From Mariniflexile sp. TRM1-10 (lineage in GTDB: Bacteria > Bacteroidota > Bacteroidia > Flavobacteriales > Flavobacteriaceae): a stretch of 64,000 nt of DNA. Shown in pieces: positions 25,325-34,449 of the stretch. The stretch covers positions 1,649,501 through 1,713,500 of the forward strand of contig NZ_CP022985.1 of assembly GCF_003425985.1 (NCBI RefSeq), in the 5' to 3' direction. The stretch's first letter is position 1, and every line of letters begins with the position of its first letter. The position numbers and the translations under genes are program-made. Below the pieces are notes generated by a model. That model searched no databases and was not told where the DNA came from. It worked only from the letters and a program-made list of their open reading frames with translations.

Positions 25325-26032
25325 CTAAACAACCTCAGCTCCCGAAAAATGGGCTTCCAATTCTTTTAAAGTAGCGGCATTGGTTGCCAAATCTTTTACA
25401 ACTTCACCTTTTTCAAGTACCACAATACGTTCACAAACATCGGTTATATGCATTAAATCATGACTAGAAATCAACACTGTAACGCCTTGTTTTTCAGCTA
25501 GATTTTTAATGATGCCTTTTAATCGGATTTGTGTGGTTGGATCTAAATTAGCAAAGGGTTCATCTAGAATAATAACCTCAGGGTTTCCAATTAAAGCAGC
25601 CACAATACCTACTTTTTTTTGGTTTCCTTTACTTAAATCGCGTAAATACTTTTTCTGATTTAGTATTTCACCATGAAAAAAATCTTCAAACTGTGCTATT
25701 AATTTATCTACGTCTGCCTTGTTTTGATTCCGTAATTCGCCAATAAAATAAAAGTATTCTTCAGCAGTTAAATAGCCAATTAAAAAACTTTCATCAATAA
25801 AAGCAGCGGTAAAAGGTTTCCAATCTTCACTTTTATTTACGTGTATATCGTTTGTTTTTATAAAACCCGTTGTTGGCTGAATTAAATCCAAAAGCAAGCT
25901 AAAATAAGTAGTTTTACCAGCGCCGTTATTGCCCACCAACCCAAAACTTTGTCCTTTGGGAATGGTTAAAGATTCAATATTCAAAACTAAATTGCCGTTA
26001 TATTTTTTTGATAAGTTTGAAGTTATTATCAT
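25325..26032 (-). CDS. ABC transporter ATP-binding protein
   Basis: A 235-residue ATPase with Walker A GNNGAGKT (34-41), signature LSKGN (133-137), Walker B VIILDEP (153-159) and the switch His in LISSHDL. It pairs with the permease encoded upstream (DUF5687), 12 bases apart. The cargo is unknown; the pair resembles drug, lipid or lantibiotic-type exporters in arrangement. Confidence 0.93.
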   Translation of the reverse strand: MIITSNLSKKYNGNLVLNIESLTIPKGQSFGLVGNNGAGKTTYFSLLLDLIQPTTGFIKTNDIHVNKSEDWKPFTAAFIDESFLIGYLTAEEYFYFIGELRNQNKADVDKLIAQFEDFFHGEILNQKKYLRDLSKGNQKKVGIVAALIGNPEVIILDEPFANLDPTTQIRLKGIIKNLAEKQGVTVLISSHDLMHITDVCERIVVLEKGEVVKDLATNAATLKELEAHFSGAEVV

Positions 26033-26044
26033 GATGTTTTTTTG

Positions 26045-27523
26045 TTAGTTATTTTGATTGAAAGCATCAATCATTTTATATTTTGATTGTAAATATTTGG
26101 CTGTAATGCCTTTCATTAGTTTTTGATGAAACACAATACCCAAAATGCCCAGTATGGCCAAAACCAAACAAGCCAATTCAAACCCAATTAGGAAATAAAA
26201 CAAGGCAAATATCCCCATAGGAATAAGTAATAATGGAATCCCTATAAGCCATTGCACAGCACCTGTACCTTGGTAGTTAAAGGCTGCTTTTTGGTTTAAA
26301 TCTATCTTTTTTCTATTAAAAGAACCGCCATATAAAATAACATGTGTGTTAACACCTATATTATAAATGGCTGCAACAAAATGTGCCAATAAAATTTTCC
26401 ACCCAAAGAACACATACGGAATACCCAAAACAAATAATATGACGACACTTAATGCCATTAATGTAAATTTAGATCGTAGGTATTGTTCGTATTTGATATT
26501 CTGGCTCATGAGCAGTTTATAGTAACCACTATCCCAAGCAGGGATAAACTGCCCAAAATTGATTAAAAAAATGCCTGTTGAAAAAATGCCAATAAACGCA
26601 AAAAACCACGGCATGTTTTGATAAGTTGGCTGCGGATAAAAAAACAAGCCATAGAATAAGCCTATTAATACCAACCAAACAGATGATTTGGTTCGTTTAT
26701 TACGCCAAATTAGTTTTAAATCCAATTGCATAAAAGGGGCAATAGTTCCAAAATTCTTAGTCCAATCTAAATTTGAAGTTTGTACTTCCCTTACTTTTTC
26801 TTTTAAGCCACTATCAAGAAACAGTTTTTTTCTTAATAATTTAAAATTAATGGCATATAAAACCACTAAAATTAAAATCGGAATTATAATAAAGACAGGT
26901 GACTTATAAATAGCCTCAACCCCATCGGAAAAAATTTCAGAAAACAAAATAATATTGAAATAGTCAATTGCAAATAAGCCTCCTACAACACTTATAATAG
27001 GTAAAAAGGATAGTTCTATTTCAGTTGAAAAATTTTCAATAATAAAATTTAGAAAATTAATGATGAGCGTTACCAACATTAAAGTTAGCATCCAAGTTAA
27101 CACCGAAACTGTTGGATAATCTTGTACTATTAACGTAATACCAAATGGAATAATGGCAAAAAGAGGCAACAAATTAAAAAAAGAGGTTACCGATTTTCCT
27201 AAAACATAGTTTACAATTTCCTTTCTTTTAATGGGTAGTAGTAACAAAGGCTTTACAGCCATAACTGGTAGCTTTTGAAAGAAAAACCTAAAAACCAAAT
27301 CAGCAATAATCCAATAGAACAACATACTGTTTACGATGATTAACGGGTCTTTATCCGGAAAAGCCTTTTTAAGTCCTGGATATAAAACAAAGCCCATGCC
27401 TAAAAAAATAGCTATAAAATAGAGTGCTAAAAACACCATGAGTATTTTTATAGCCAACCCTTTTCCAAAGTTGGCAGACCTAAAAAAAGACTTCCATTCT
27501 AAACTTAAAAAGTTTTTAATCAT
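26045..27523 (-). CDS. DUF5687 family ABC-type permease
   Basis: A 492-residue membrane protein with about 12 helices. The opening MIKNFLSLEWKSFFRSANFG and overall plan match DUF5687, a Bacteroidota family always next to an ABC ATPase. It is the membrane half of the exporter encoded with 25325-26032. Three bases separate it from the DUF2059 gene upstream, so all three probably share a transcript. Confidence 0.85.
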   Translation of the reverse strand: MIKNFLSLEWKSFFRSANFGKGLAIKILMVFLALYFIAIFLGMGFVLYPGLKKAFPDKDPLIIVNSMLFYWIIADLVFRFFFQKLPVMAVKPLLLLPIKRKEIVNYVLGKSVTSFFNLLPLFAIIPFGITLIVQDYPTVSVLTWMLTLMLVTLIINFLNFIIENFSTEIELSFLPIISVVGGLFAIDYFNIILFSEIFSDGVEAIYKSPVFIIIPILILVVLYAINFKLLRKKLFLDSGLKEKVREVQTSNLDWTKNFGTIAPFMQLDLKLIWRNKRTKSSVWLVLIGLFYGLFFYPQPTYQNMPWFFAFIGIFSTGIFLINFGQFIPAWDSGYYKLLMSQNIKYEQYLRSKFTLMALSVVILFVLGIPYVFFGWKILLAHFVAAIYNIGVNTHVILYGGSFNRKKIDLNQKAAFNYQGTGAVQWLIGIPLLLIPMGIFALFYFLIGFELACLVLAILGILGIVFHQKLMKGITAKYLQSKYKMIDAFNQNN

Positions 27524-27526
27524 TCC

Positions 27527-27931
27527 CTACTCGTTATATTTTTGAGCTATCTGACCCACTTCCATGCCCCAAGACTGTCCAAAAGCCATCGCTCTTTGGG
27601 TTAAACCCAATTGTTTTGTTGCTAATTTTTTTCCTAAATCGGTATGGTAGAACGCGACTAATTCCTTTATTTCACTTTCGGTAAATTCCTCCATATATAA
27701 ATCGGCAATTTTACCATATAACCCTTCTAATGTCGCAGAGGCTTCTTTAGTATATGCTTCTTTATTAGCTTCGGGTACATTGAGGCCTATTTGAGAAATG
27801 GCATTATCAAACGCAGCACCAGCGCCAGTTAATTTTATAAATTCAATAGTTTCTGTTTTAAAATCAGAAGCTTCTTGGGCTTGAGTTACCACGGCAACTA
27901 AAAACATGGATACTAATAATAATTTTTTCAT
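27527..27931 (-). CDS. DUF2059 domain-containing secreted protein
   Basis: A 134-residue protein with a signal peptide (cleavage after VTQAQ) and a helical DUF2059 domain whose signature is the FTESEIKELVAFYHTDLGKKL region (about 83-103). The function is not established. It begins a likely operon with the DUF5687/ABC pair. Confidence 0.85.
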   Translation of the reverse strand: MKKLLLVSMFLVAVVTQAQEASDFKTETIEFIKLTGAGAAFDNAISQIGLNVPEANKEAYTKEASATLEGLYGKIADLYMEEFTESEIKELVAFYHTDLGKKLATKQLGLTQRAMAFGQSWGMEVGQIAQKYNE

Positions 27932-28001
27932 TTTGATGGTTTTATAGGTTATTTATTAAATTCTATTTGTTAGTAAGGCTTTTACATTAATTGTTACAGG
28001 T

Positions 28002-28053
28002 AAAAGAAAAAGTTTAAATCACTTCTTACAGTAATTTCAAAGATTAAATGGTA
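28002..28053. repeat. Half-element of the palindromic repeat family
   Basis: 28026-28053 is the exact inverted copy of 7398-7425, and the preceding 24 bases resemble both the interior of that element and the arm at 15851. Only one arm is present. It lies directly upstream of a TATTTTTG box (28071-28078) before the reductase gene. Confidence 0.7.
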
Positions 28054-28092
28054 TTACAATTCAACTTTAGTATTTTTGTCAAAAATTTACAC

Positions 28093-29148
28093 ATGTCATC
28101 ATTCTACAAACTCTCGATTAAAAATATAAAAAAAGAAGCCAACAAAGCTATAAGTATTGCTTTTAATGTGCCCGAAAACCTAAAATCTACTTTTTCTTTT
28201 AAAGCAGGACAGTATATTACCTTAAAAGCAACCCTTAATGATAGTGAGGTGCGGCGCGATTATTCTATTTGTGCATCACCAAAAAGTGGTGAGCTTCAGG
28301 TAGCCGTAAAAGAGGTTAAAGACGGTACTTTTTCGGCCTATGCAAATAATAGCCTAAACGTTGGTGATACCATAGAAGTGGCACCACCAAAAGGGCGTTT
28401 TGTTTTTGAACCTAACGATTCTAAAACAAAAAATATAGCGGCATTTGCAGCAGGAAGCGGAATTACACCTATTTTAAGCATTATAAAATGTGCTTTGGAA
28501 GAGGAAGTATATAGTAAAGTTATTTTGGTTTATGGAAACAAGTCTACCGAAGACACCATGTTTTTAAACGAACTTTTAGAGCTTCAACATCAGTATAAAG
28601 ACCGTTTTTCCATACAGTTTGTATTTAGCAAACAAGATAAAGACGATTCTATTTTTGGTCGCATTGAAAAGAGCACCGTTAATTATGTGATGCTTAATAA
28701 GCATAAACATGTAGAGGTTGATGCCTTTTACCTTTGCGGACCCGAAGCCATGATTCATACCGTAAAAGATGTGTTAACCAATAATGGTATTGATGCAGAC
28801 CGTATTCATTTTGAGCTTTTTAAAGCAGCAAAACCTGTTGAAGTTGAAGAAAAAGCAGCCCCTTCTGGAAAAACAATGGTAACTGTAACCGTTGATGATG
28901 AGACCACTACTTTTGAAATGTCTCAAAAACAAACGGTTCTAGAAGCAGCTTTAGATGAAGATATTGATGCACCATATTCGTGTCAAGGTGGCATTTGCAG
29001 TAGTTGTTTAGCGCGTTTAAAGGAAGGTGAAGTTATTATGCGACAAAACAATATCTTAACCGAAAATGAAGTAGCTCAAGGATTAATACTTACTTGTCAA
29101 GCGCACCCTACAACACCGAGTATCGTGGTGGATTATGATGATGTATAG
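28093..29148 (+). CDS. PaaE-like flavin/2Fe-2S oxidoreductase
   Basis: A 351-residue electron-transfer protein of the ferredoxin-NADP reductase superfamily with a C-terminal plant-type ferredoxin. The FAD-binding loop is RRDYSICASP, NAD(P) binding is by AAGSGITPILSI, and the cluster ligands are C297, C302, C305 and C335. The order fits PaaE and related multicomponent oxygenase reductases. No oxygenase gene is adjacent, so the partner is unknown. An open frame extends 15 codons upstream, but the ATG at 28093 matches the family start and follows the TATTTTTG box. Confidence 0.9.
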   Translation: MSSFYKLSIKNIKKEANKAISIAFNVPENLKSTFSFKAGQYITLKATLNDSEVRRDYSICASPKSGELQVAVKEVKDGTFSAYANNSLNVGDTIEVAPPKGRFVFEPNDSKTKNIAAFAAGSGITPILSIIKCALEEEVYSKVILVYGNKSTEDTMFLNELLELQHQYKDRFSIQFVFSKQDKDDSIFGRIEKSTVNYVMLNKHKHVEVDAFYLCGPEAMIHTVKDVLTNNGIDADRIHFELFKAAKPVEVEEKAAPSGKTMVTVTVDDETTTFEMSQKQTVLEAALDEDIDAPYSCQGGICSSCLARLKEGEVIMRQNNILTENEVAQGLILTCQAHPTTPSIVVDYDDV

Positions 29149-29190
29149 TTAGAAATTTAGATTGTTAGAACACGCTTTGCTTTAGACCTT

Positions 29191-30210
29191 TTAGAGTATC
29201 ATTTTTATCTTTTCAATAATAGTTTCTGGTGAAATACTTCTAGAAGCTTCTTTGTAGTTTTCTGGATATTTATTGCCGTAAACCGACGTTGGAATTTTTG
29301 GAAATTGGTTTCTGTCTGATAACAGCGCGTAATCTTCCGGTTGCTTAAATGGTGCAAAACCTGCAAACGGGTGCGTTACGCCCCAAATGCTAACTACTTT
29401 TACACCTAACATAGCAGCCATGTGTGCATTTCCTGAATCCATAGAAAGCATCACATCTAGATTAGAAATAACGTCTAATTCTTCGTCTATCGAAAGTTTT
29501 CCTGCAACATTAACAACGTTTTCAAAAGCAGTTTCAAACTCATTTAAAATGCCGATTTCTTTTTGTCCGCCTCCAAATAAAACCACTTTATAATCTTTTG
29601 AAAGTGCTTTAATAACGTCTTTCATGGCATCTAAAGGATACATTTTTCCTTCATGGGCAGCAAAAGGGGCAACTCCTATCCTTTTTTTAGAAACATCTCC
29701 TAAAATTGATTTGATTCGATCATTTAAAATTGATTTTTCCGGAAAGGTTGGATTTGACAGATCTAACTTAAAACCTAAGGCTTCAAAAACGTCCATGTAG
29801 CGTTTATGCGTTGTTTTAAGTTGTTGAAATTTTTCACCCCTAACCAATGCCTTCTTTTCGGCTCTGCCTTTGTCTATTTGAACTGTTTTTATTCCAAATA
29901 AAAATAATTTCAAGATTTTGCTTCGCAACACATTATGCAAGTCCGCTACCGCATCAATTCCTAAATTCCTTAACTCTTTTGAAAGTTTATAAAGTCCAAA
30001 GACTCCCTTGTGTTTCTCTTTAAGATCTGCAGAATATACCGAAACATTTGGTGAATTTTTAAAAAAAGGCGCAAAAAAAGGTCTTGTTAAAACGGTTATT
30101 TTAATTTGTGGATATTGGTGTGTCAATGCGCGTAAAATGGGCACAGTCATAGCCACATCGCCCATGGCGGACAAACGAATAACGAGTATGTGCTTTATTT
30201 TTTTTGGCAT
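29191..30210 (-). CDS. Glycosyltransferase family 9 (heptosyltransferase-like)
   Basis: A 339-residue GT-B enzyme. The N-terminal ILVIRLSAMGDVAMTVPILRAL and the later SMDSGNAHMAAMLGV segment, with its donor-binding Asp and Gly, are characteristic of ADP-heptose:LPS heptosyltransferases and relatives. It probably acts on the lipopolysaccharide core. It ends a possible two-gene unit with DUF4254 upstream. Confidence 0.88.
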   Translation of the reverse strand: MPKKIKHILVIRLSAMGDVAMTVPILRALTHQYPQIKITVLTRPFFAPFFKNSPNVSVYSADLKEKHKGVFGLYKLSKELRNLGIDAVADLHNVLRSKILKLFLFGIKTVQIDKGRAEKKALVRGEKFQQLKTTHKRYMDVFEALGFKLDLSNPTFPEKSILNDRIKSILGDVSKKRIGVAPFAAHEGKMYPLDAMKDVIKALSKDYKVVLFGGGQKEIGILNEFETAFENVVNVAGKLSIDEELDVISNLDVMLSMDSGNAHMAAMLGVKVVSIWGVTHPFAGFAPFKQPEDYALLSDRNQFPKIPTSVYGNKYPENYKEASRSISPETIIEKIKMIL

Positions 30211-30229
30211 CTCAACTTCTATTGATGAG

Positions 30230-30250
30230 ATCCTGAAACTAGTTCAGGAT
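30230..30250. repeat. Palindrome of the atcctgaa family
   Basis: atcctgaa (30230-30237), loop actag, ttcaggat (30243-30250). A degenerate copy occurs near 8210-8228. It lies between the GT9 and DUF4254 genes. Confidence 0.6.
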
Positions 30251-30259
30251 GACAAACAT

Positions 30260-30865
30260 TTATTTTTGCCCTCTCAAAACAGGGTTAAGCTCATCATCAT
30301 TATACATTTTCATTTGCTTGTAAACCTTCATGTATTTATCTCCCCTTTCAATATCACTTAGTAGTGTATCGATAGCTGTACTTAAATCAACGCGTTGCTC
30401 TAACAAAATGTCTAACTTTTTTTGGCAGGCAGCACGGTGAGCATCAGTGGCATCTCTACGCGTTGCTTCTTCATTCATGTGATAGATTTTCAACGCTAAG
30501 ATGGATAATCTATCTACACCCCAAGCTGGACTTTCAGTATTTATTGTTGCGTTTTCCTTTGGTGTTACATGCTTGTATTGCTCTAAAAAATAGCTATCAA
30601 TATACTCTACCATATCCGTTCTATCTTGATTAGAAGCATCAATCTGTCGTTTCAAAGTTAAAGCTGCAACTGGGTCTATTTGTGGGTCGCGAATAATATC
30701 TTCGTAATGCCATTGTACGGTATCTATCCAACATTTTCTGTATAATAAATGTTCTAATAAATTACTTTCTGGATAGGCATTTTCAAAGGGCTGTTCAACC
30801 GTATTAATGATGTGATATTTTTCAATAACGTCTTGAAATATTTTATTGGCTTTACTTGTAAACAT
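30260..30865 (-). CDS. DUF4254 domain-containing protein
   Basis: A 201-residue, mainly helical, soluble protein. HLLYRKCWIDTVQWHYEDI and WGVDRLSILALKIYHM are the conserved DUF4254 blocks. The family is often next to GT9 genes in Bacteroidota, which suggests a role with lipopolysaccharide core synthesis, but no activity is known. Confidence 0.85.
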   Translation of the reverse strand: MFTSKANKIFQDVIEKYHIINTVEQPFENAYPESNLLEHLLYRKCWIDTVQWHYEDIIRDPQIDPVAALTLKRQIDASNQDRTDMVEYIDSYFLEQYKHVTPKENATINTESPAWGVDRLSILALKIYHMNEEATRRDATDAHRAACQKKLDILLEQRVDLSTAIDTLLSDIERGDKYMKVYKQMKMYNDDELNPVLRGQK

Positions 30866-30940
30866 GATGTATTAATTTTAAAAGTGTAAATATAAGTCTA
30901 AATAATTAACTTTATCATTCAAAATGAAAGATTGAAACTT

Positions 30941-31600
30941 ATGCACATTCATAATATATCGCAACAAAATTCTATTCTAAACACCTTTATTTCTGAGATT
31001 AGGGACGTTTCAATTCAAAAAGACCGTATGCGCTTTCGAAGAAATATAGAGCGTATTGGCGAGATTATGGGTTATGAAATGAGCAAGGTTTTAAGTTATA
31101 GAGCAACTTCTGTTGAAACGCCTTTAGGAACGTCTTCTATAGATGTATTAGAAAATGATATTGTTTTGTGCTCCATTTTAAGAGCTGGAGTGCCGCTACA
31201 CAATGGGTTACTCAATTATTTTGATGCTGCTGAAAACGCCTTTATTTCGGCATACAGGCACCACAAACACAACACAGAAAGTTTTGAAATTATTGTTGAA
31301 TATTTGGCCTGTCCAAATTTAGAAGGTAAAACACTTATTTTAGCAGACCCCATGTTGGCAACGGGACAATCTATGGTTACTACTTTTGAAGCTTTAAAAC
31401 CATTTGGAACACCTAAAGCAATCCATTTGGTTAGTGTTATTGGGGCACAGGAAGGCATTACTTATGTTGAAAATCACTTTGATGCATCTACCCATTTATG
31501 GATTACAACCATAGATGACACTTTAAACGATAAAGGGTATATTGTTCCTGGTTTAGGTGATGCAGGCGATTTGGCTTTTGGAGAAAAACTACAGCATTAG
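30941..31600 (+). CDS. upp: Uracil phosphoribosyltransferase
   Basis: A 219-residue salvage enzyme that makes UMP from uracil and PRPP. The PRPP loop is LADPMLATGQSM; the C-terminal GYIVPGLGDAGDLAFG binds uracil. A TTG three codons upstream is open, but the ATG at 30941 is preferred. Its last 12 bases overlap the end of the convergent DUF6427-like gene. Confidence 0.95.
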   Translation: MHIHNISQQNSILNTFISEIRDVSIQKDRMRFRRNIERIGEIMGYEMSKVLSYRATSVETPLGTSSIDVLENDIVLCSILRAGVPLHNGLLNYFDAAENAFISAYRHHKHNTESFEIIVEYLACPNLEGKTLILADPMLATGQSMVTTFEALKPFGTPKAIHLVSVIGAQEGITYVENHFDASTHLWITTIDDTLNDKGYIVPGLGDAGDLAFGEKLQH

Positions 31601-32512
31601 CAACAAAAATGGAATAAGCACCAAAACGGCAAGAAACACTTCCTTAAACCATTTATCTTCTATAATTTCTATATAATTTGTGATGATAATAGCGAGCGGT
31701 GCAAACAAAAATAAAAATTCGCTGCCATTTTTTTGAGGTGCTAGCAGTATCAATACAAATGCCATAATAGCTGCTATGATAACAATTTTAAAAGAGGCTC
31801 TTAATTCTTTTTTCTTCCTTTTAATGCTCTGTAAATAAAATATGGAAGACCATATCCCGAAAGAAAATAGCATGGTTATGGCCATTAAATATTTAGTAGA
31901 ATTATACGGACTAAAATCATAACTAACACTTCGAGACGATTTAAATATTTCAAAAAAATCATAATAAACAACTACAGACACACCTACCATAATGCTGAAA
32001 ACAGTTGCTACACCTATAAAAGGGATTATCCAATGTCTTATATTGTTATCTGAATAAAATATTAAACTCAGAATGATGACAATAACAAAAAGTATGGCCC
32101 AAAAATAAAACAATGACGCTACTGCTACCCATAAAGCTGCATCAAAAAGTTTGCTTTTAATACTTTTTTGCGAACGTAAGCTTATAATTCTTCTTAAGCC
32201 TAACAACACAAAAAGATTTGATAATAAAATATTCGTATGGCTTGTTGTTTGAACCATGGCTAATAAAAACAAGCTGAATAATAAGATTTCGTAGGTATTG
32301 GTTTTAGTTAAATTATTCTTAGAAATAATAAAATTAAATATGAGTATGGTAGCTATACAAATAAAAAACACAGCCATTTGTTTAACAACGAAAGCGGTTG
32401 TTACTGTTTCGATTACTAAATTTTCCCTGGCAGTTATAAAAGCTAAAACCGTAATAAAAAGAACAATGATAAAATTTATTGGCTTAGATTTATTAAAAAT
32501 GCTTGTTATCAT
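31589..32512 (-). CDS. Flavobacterial polytopic membrane protein (DUF6427-like)
   Basis: A 307-residue protein with about eight hydrophobic helices and few charged residues between them. From memory this family (DUF6427) accompanies upp in Flavobacteriaceae. No catalytic motif is apparent. It is convergent with upp and divergent from the small gene at 32583. Confidence 0.7.
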   Translation of the reverse strand: MITSIFNKSKPINFIIVLFITVLAFITARENLVIETVTTAFVVKQMAVFFICIATILIFNFIISKNNLTKTNTYEILLFSLFLLAMVQTTSHTNILLSNLFVLLGLRRIISLRSQKSIKSKLFDAALWVAVASLFYFWAILFVIVIILSLIFYSDNNIRHWIIPFIGVATVFSIMVGVSVVVYYDFFEIFKSSRSVSYDFSPYNSTKYLMAITMLFSFGIWSSIFYLQSIKRKKKELRASFKIVIIAAIMAFVLILLAPQKNGSEFLFLFAPLAIIITNYIEIIEDKWFKEVFLAVLVLIPFLLLML

Positions 32513-32532
32513 TAACTGTTTTTGTATTTTTG
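32502..32532 (+). promoter_or_regulatory. Putative promoter of the DUF6341-like gene
   Basis: CTTG (32502-32505), 19-base spacer, TATTTTTG (32525-32532). The start codon follows about 50 bases later. It overlaps the start of the divergent DUF6427-like gene. Confidence 0.55.
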
Positions 32533-32582
32533 CTTCGTAAATATACTAACTAAAGCTGGTTAGAAAACTATAAATAGCACAC

Positions 32583-32810
32583 ATGAAAGATTTATTTTAC
32601 GCTATACAAGATTTATTTGTTAACTTCCTTTTTAAGCCGCTTGATGCCTTAAGAGCATTAGAGCTTGAAAATTGGTTTGCTGCAAATGCCATTTCTTGGA
32701 TTTTCCTTATCATCGGATTTGCTGCCATGGTATACTGGATGAAACAACTTAAAACATTTAATGATAATAACGAAGAAGACAAAAGTATTTCTTCGCATTC
32801 TTATCTATAA
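32583..32810 (+). CDS. Small membrane protein (DUF6341-like)
   Basis: A 75-residue protein with one clear transmembrane helix (about 37-55, AISWIFLIIGFAAMVYW) and a short charged tail. I recall it as DUF6341, a conserved neighbour of upp and DUF6427 in flavobacteria. Function unknown. Confidence 0.75.
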   Translation: MKDLFYAIQDLFVNFLFKPLDALRALELENWFAANAISWIFLIIGFAAMVYWMKQLKTFNDNNEEDKSISSHSYL

Positions 32811-32813
32811 GAG

Positions 32814-32960
32814 ACTGTTTTAGTTTTATCCTTTGGCTCTTTTATGTGTCTTTTTCCGCCATACATCAGCTATTTTTCGATCCATAGCTATGGCTATGAA
32901 TCTTAAAATACCTTCGTCTAACAAAAAGATACCCTATAAAACATTCCAAAAACAAAATTT
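32814..32960. repeat. Imperfect palindromic MITE-like element of about 150 bp
   Basis: The sequence folds back on itself around ccatagctatgg (32882-32893). The left arm from gactgttttagttttatcc and the right arm ending with aatagtc are imperfect inverted copies with several bulges. The centre shares catagccatagct with the element at 7398. It lies between the DUF6341-like gene and the convergent purD gene. Confidence 0.5.
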
Positions 32961-34239
32961 AAATAGTCTCTAAATCAAATCCGATATCTTTACGATAATA
33001 CATCTTATCAAAATGTAGTTTTTCTATACTTTGGTAAGATTTTTTTATGGCCTCTTGATAGGTATTTCCATAGGATGTTATTGCCATAACACGACCACCT
33101 GTTGTTACCACTTTACCATCTTTCAATTGTGCACCAGCATGAAATGGAATAGAATCTTCAATCGCATCAATGCCTGTAATTTCCTTTCCTTTTTCATAAT
33201 CTCCTGGATAACCTCCAGATACTAACATAATGGTTGTTGCAGCACGCGCGTCTATTTCGATATTTATTTTATCTAAAGTTCCATTAGCCATGGCCTGAAG
33301 AATTTCAACAAAATCGTTTTTAAGTCTTGGCAAAACGACTTCGGTTTCTGGATCGCCCATGCGTACATTGTATTCTATAACTTTGGGATCGTTACCGACT
33401 TTTATAAGTCCTATAAATACAAAACCAACATACGGTAAGTTATCTTTTTTAAATCCGCTAATGGTTGGTTTTACAATGCGTTCTTCTATTTTACTAAGAA
33501 ATTCATCGGTTGCAAAAGGCACTGGAGATACGGCTCCCATACCGCCTGTATTCAAGCCGGTATCGCCTTCTCCTATACGTTTGTAATCCTTAGCTGTTGG
33601 TAATATTTTATAGTTTTTACCATCTGTAAGTACAAAACAGCTTAACTCAATACCGTCTAAAAACTCTTCAATAACCACTTTGGTGCTTGCTTGACCGAAT
33701 TTAGCGTCTACTAACATGCTTTTTAATTCAGCTTTGGCTTCATCTAAATCATTTAAAATAACAACACCTTTCCCTGCTGCCAATCCATCGGCTTTTAATA
33801 CATATGGCGGATTTAAAGTTTCTAAAAACACATAGCCTTTTTCAACTGTTTCTTTAGTAAAACTTTCGTAAGCTGCAGTTGGAATGTTATGACGGTATAA
33901 AAATTCTTTAGCAAACTCTTTACTGCCTTCTAATTCAGCAGCAACTTTTTGTGGGCCAATTACCGATACATGTTTTATGGCTTCATCGTTTAAAAAATAG
34001 TCGTGTACTCCCTGTACTAATGGGTCTTCTGGTCCCACTACAACCATATCTATGCTTTTCTTTAAAACTAATTCTTTAATCGCCTTAAAATCGGTAACTC
34101 CAATATTTACATTGGTCGCAATATTTGCTGTTCCTGAGTTTCCAGGAGCTACAAATAAGTTTTTGCATAACGGGCTTTGGGCAATTTTCCAAGCAAAAGT
34201 GTGTTCTCTTCCGCCAGAACCAAGAATTAAGATATTCAT
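32959..34239 (-). CDS. purD: Phosphoribosylamine--glycine ligase
   Basis: A 426-residue ATP-grasp enzyme, second step of purine synthesis. Visible: ILGSGGREH at the start, the KADGLAAGKGV ATP-grasp loop, GGMGAVSPVP, and NVRMGDPETEVVLPRL near the end. It is a single gene, with no other pur genes nearby. The leader contains the palindromic element at 34290-34419 and a minus-strand TATTTTTG box at 34436-34443. Confidence 0.97.
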   Translation of the reverse strand: MNILILGSGGREHTFAWKIAQSPLCKNLFVAPGNSGTANIATNVNIGVTDFKAIKELVLKKSIDMVVVGPEDPLVQGVHDYFLNDEAIKHVSVIGPQKVAAELEGSKEFAKEFLYRHNIPTAAYESFTKETVEKGYVFLETLNPPYVLKADGLAAGKGVVILNDLDEAKAELKSMLVDAKFGQASTKVVIEEFLDGIELSCFVLTDGKNYKILPTAKDYKRIGEGDTGLNTGGMGAVSPVPFATDEFLSKIEERIVKPTISGFKKDNLPYVGFVFIGLIKVGNDPKVIEYNVRMGDPETEVVLPRLKNDFVEILQAMANGTLDKINIEIDARAATTIMLVSGGYPGDYEKGKEITGIDAIEDSIPFHAGAQLKDGKVVTTGGRVMAITSYGNTYQEAIKKSYQSIEKLHFDKMYYRKDIGFDLETI

Positions 34240-34289
34240 TGTATTATTTTTTAGATTCCCATATTCATAGGAATGATAAATTAAAGTTC

Positions 34290-34419
34290 GTGGCTGTCTA
34301 AAAAGTTTTTTAAATTTAGTTTGTCAGGTTTAGCTTGTCGAAACCGATATTAATTACCAGTAATTAAACTATTTCGACAAGCTCAATATGACATCGAACT
34401 AGACTTTTTAGACAGCCTC
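34290..34419. mobile_element. MITE-like element, 130 bp, nested palindromes
   Basis: Terminal inverted repeats of 17 bp (34290-34306 and 34403-34419, one mismatch) read gaggctgtctaaaaagt from the right end. Inside are a second pair agcttgtcgaaa (34332-34343) / tttcgacaagct (34372-34383) and a centre taattac/gtaatta. There is no coding capacity. The termini resemble inverted repeats of IS families, so it could be a non-autonomous relative; no clear target duplication was seen. It lies between purD and the CapK-like gene. Confidence 0.55.
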
Positions 34420-34449
34420 AGTGTTTTTTCAACTGCAAAAATAAAATTA

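Noticed and set aside
34290..34419. Rho-independent terminator of purD
   Set aside because: It lies upstream of purD on its strand, has no T-run, and shows paired termini with nested internal repeats instead.
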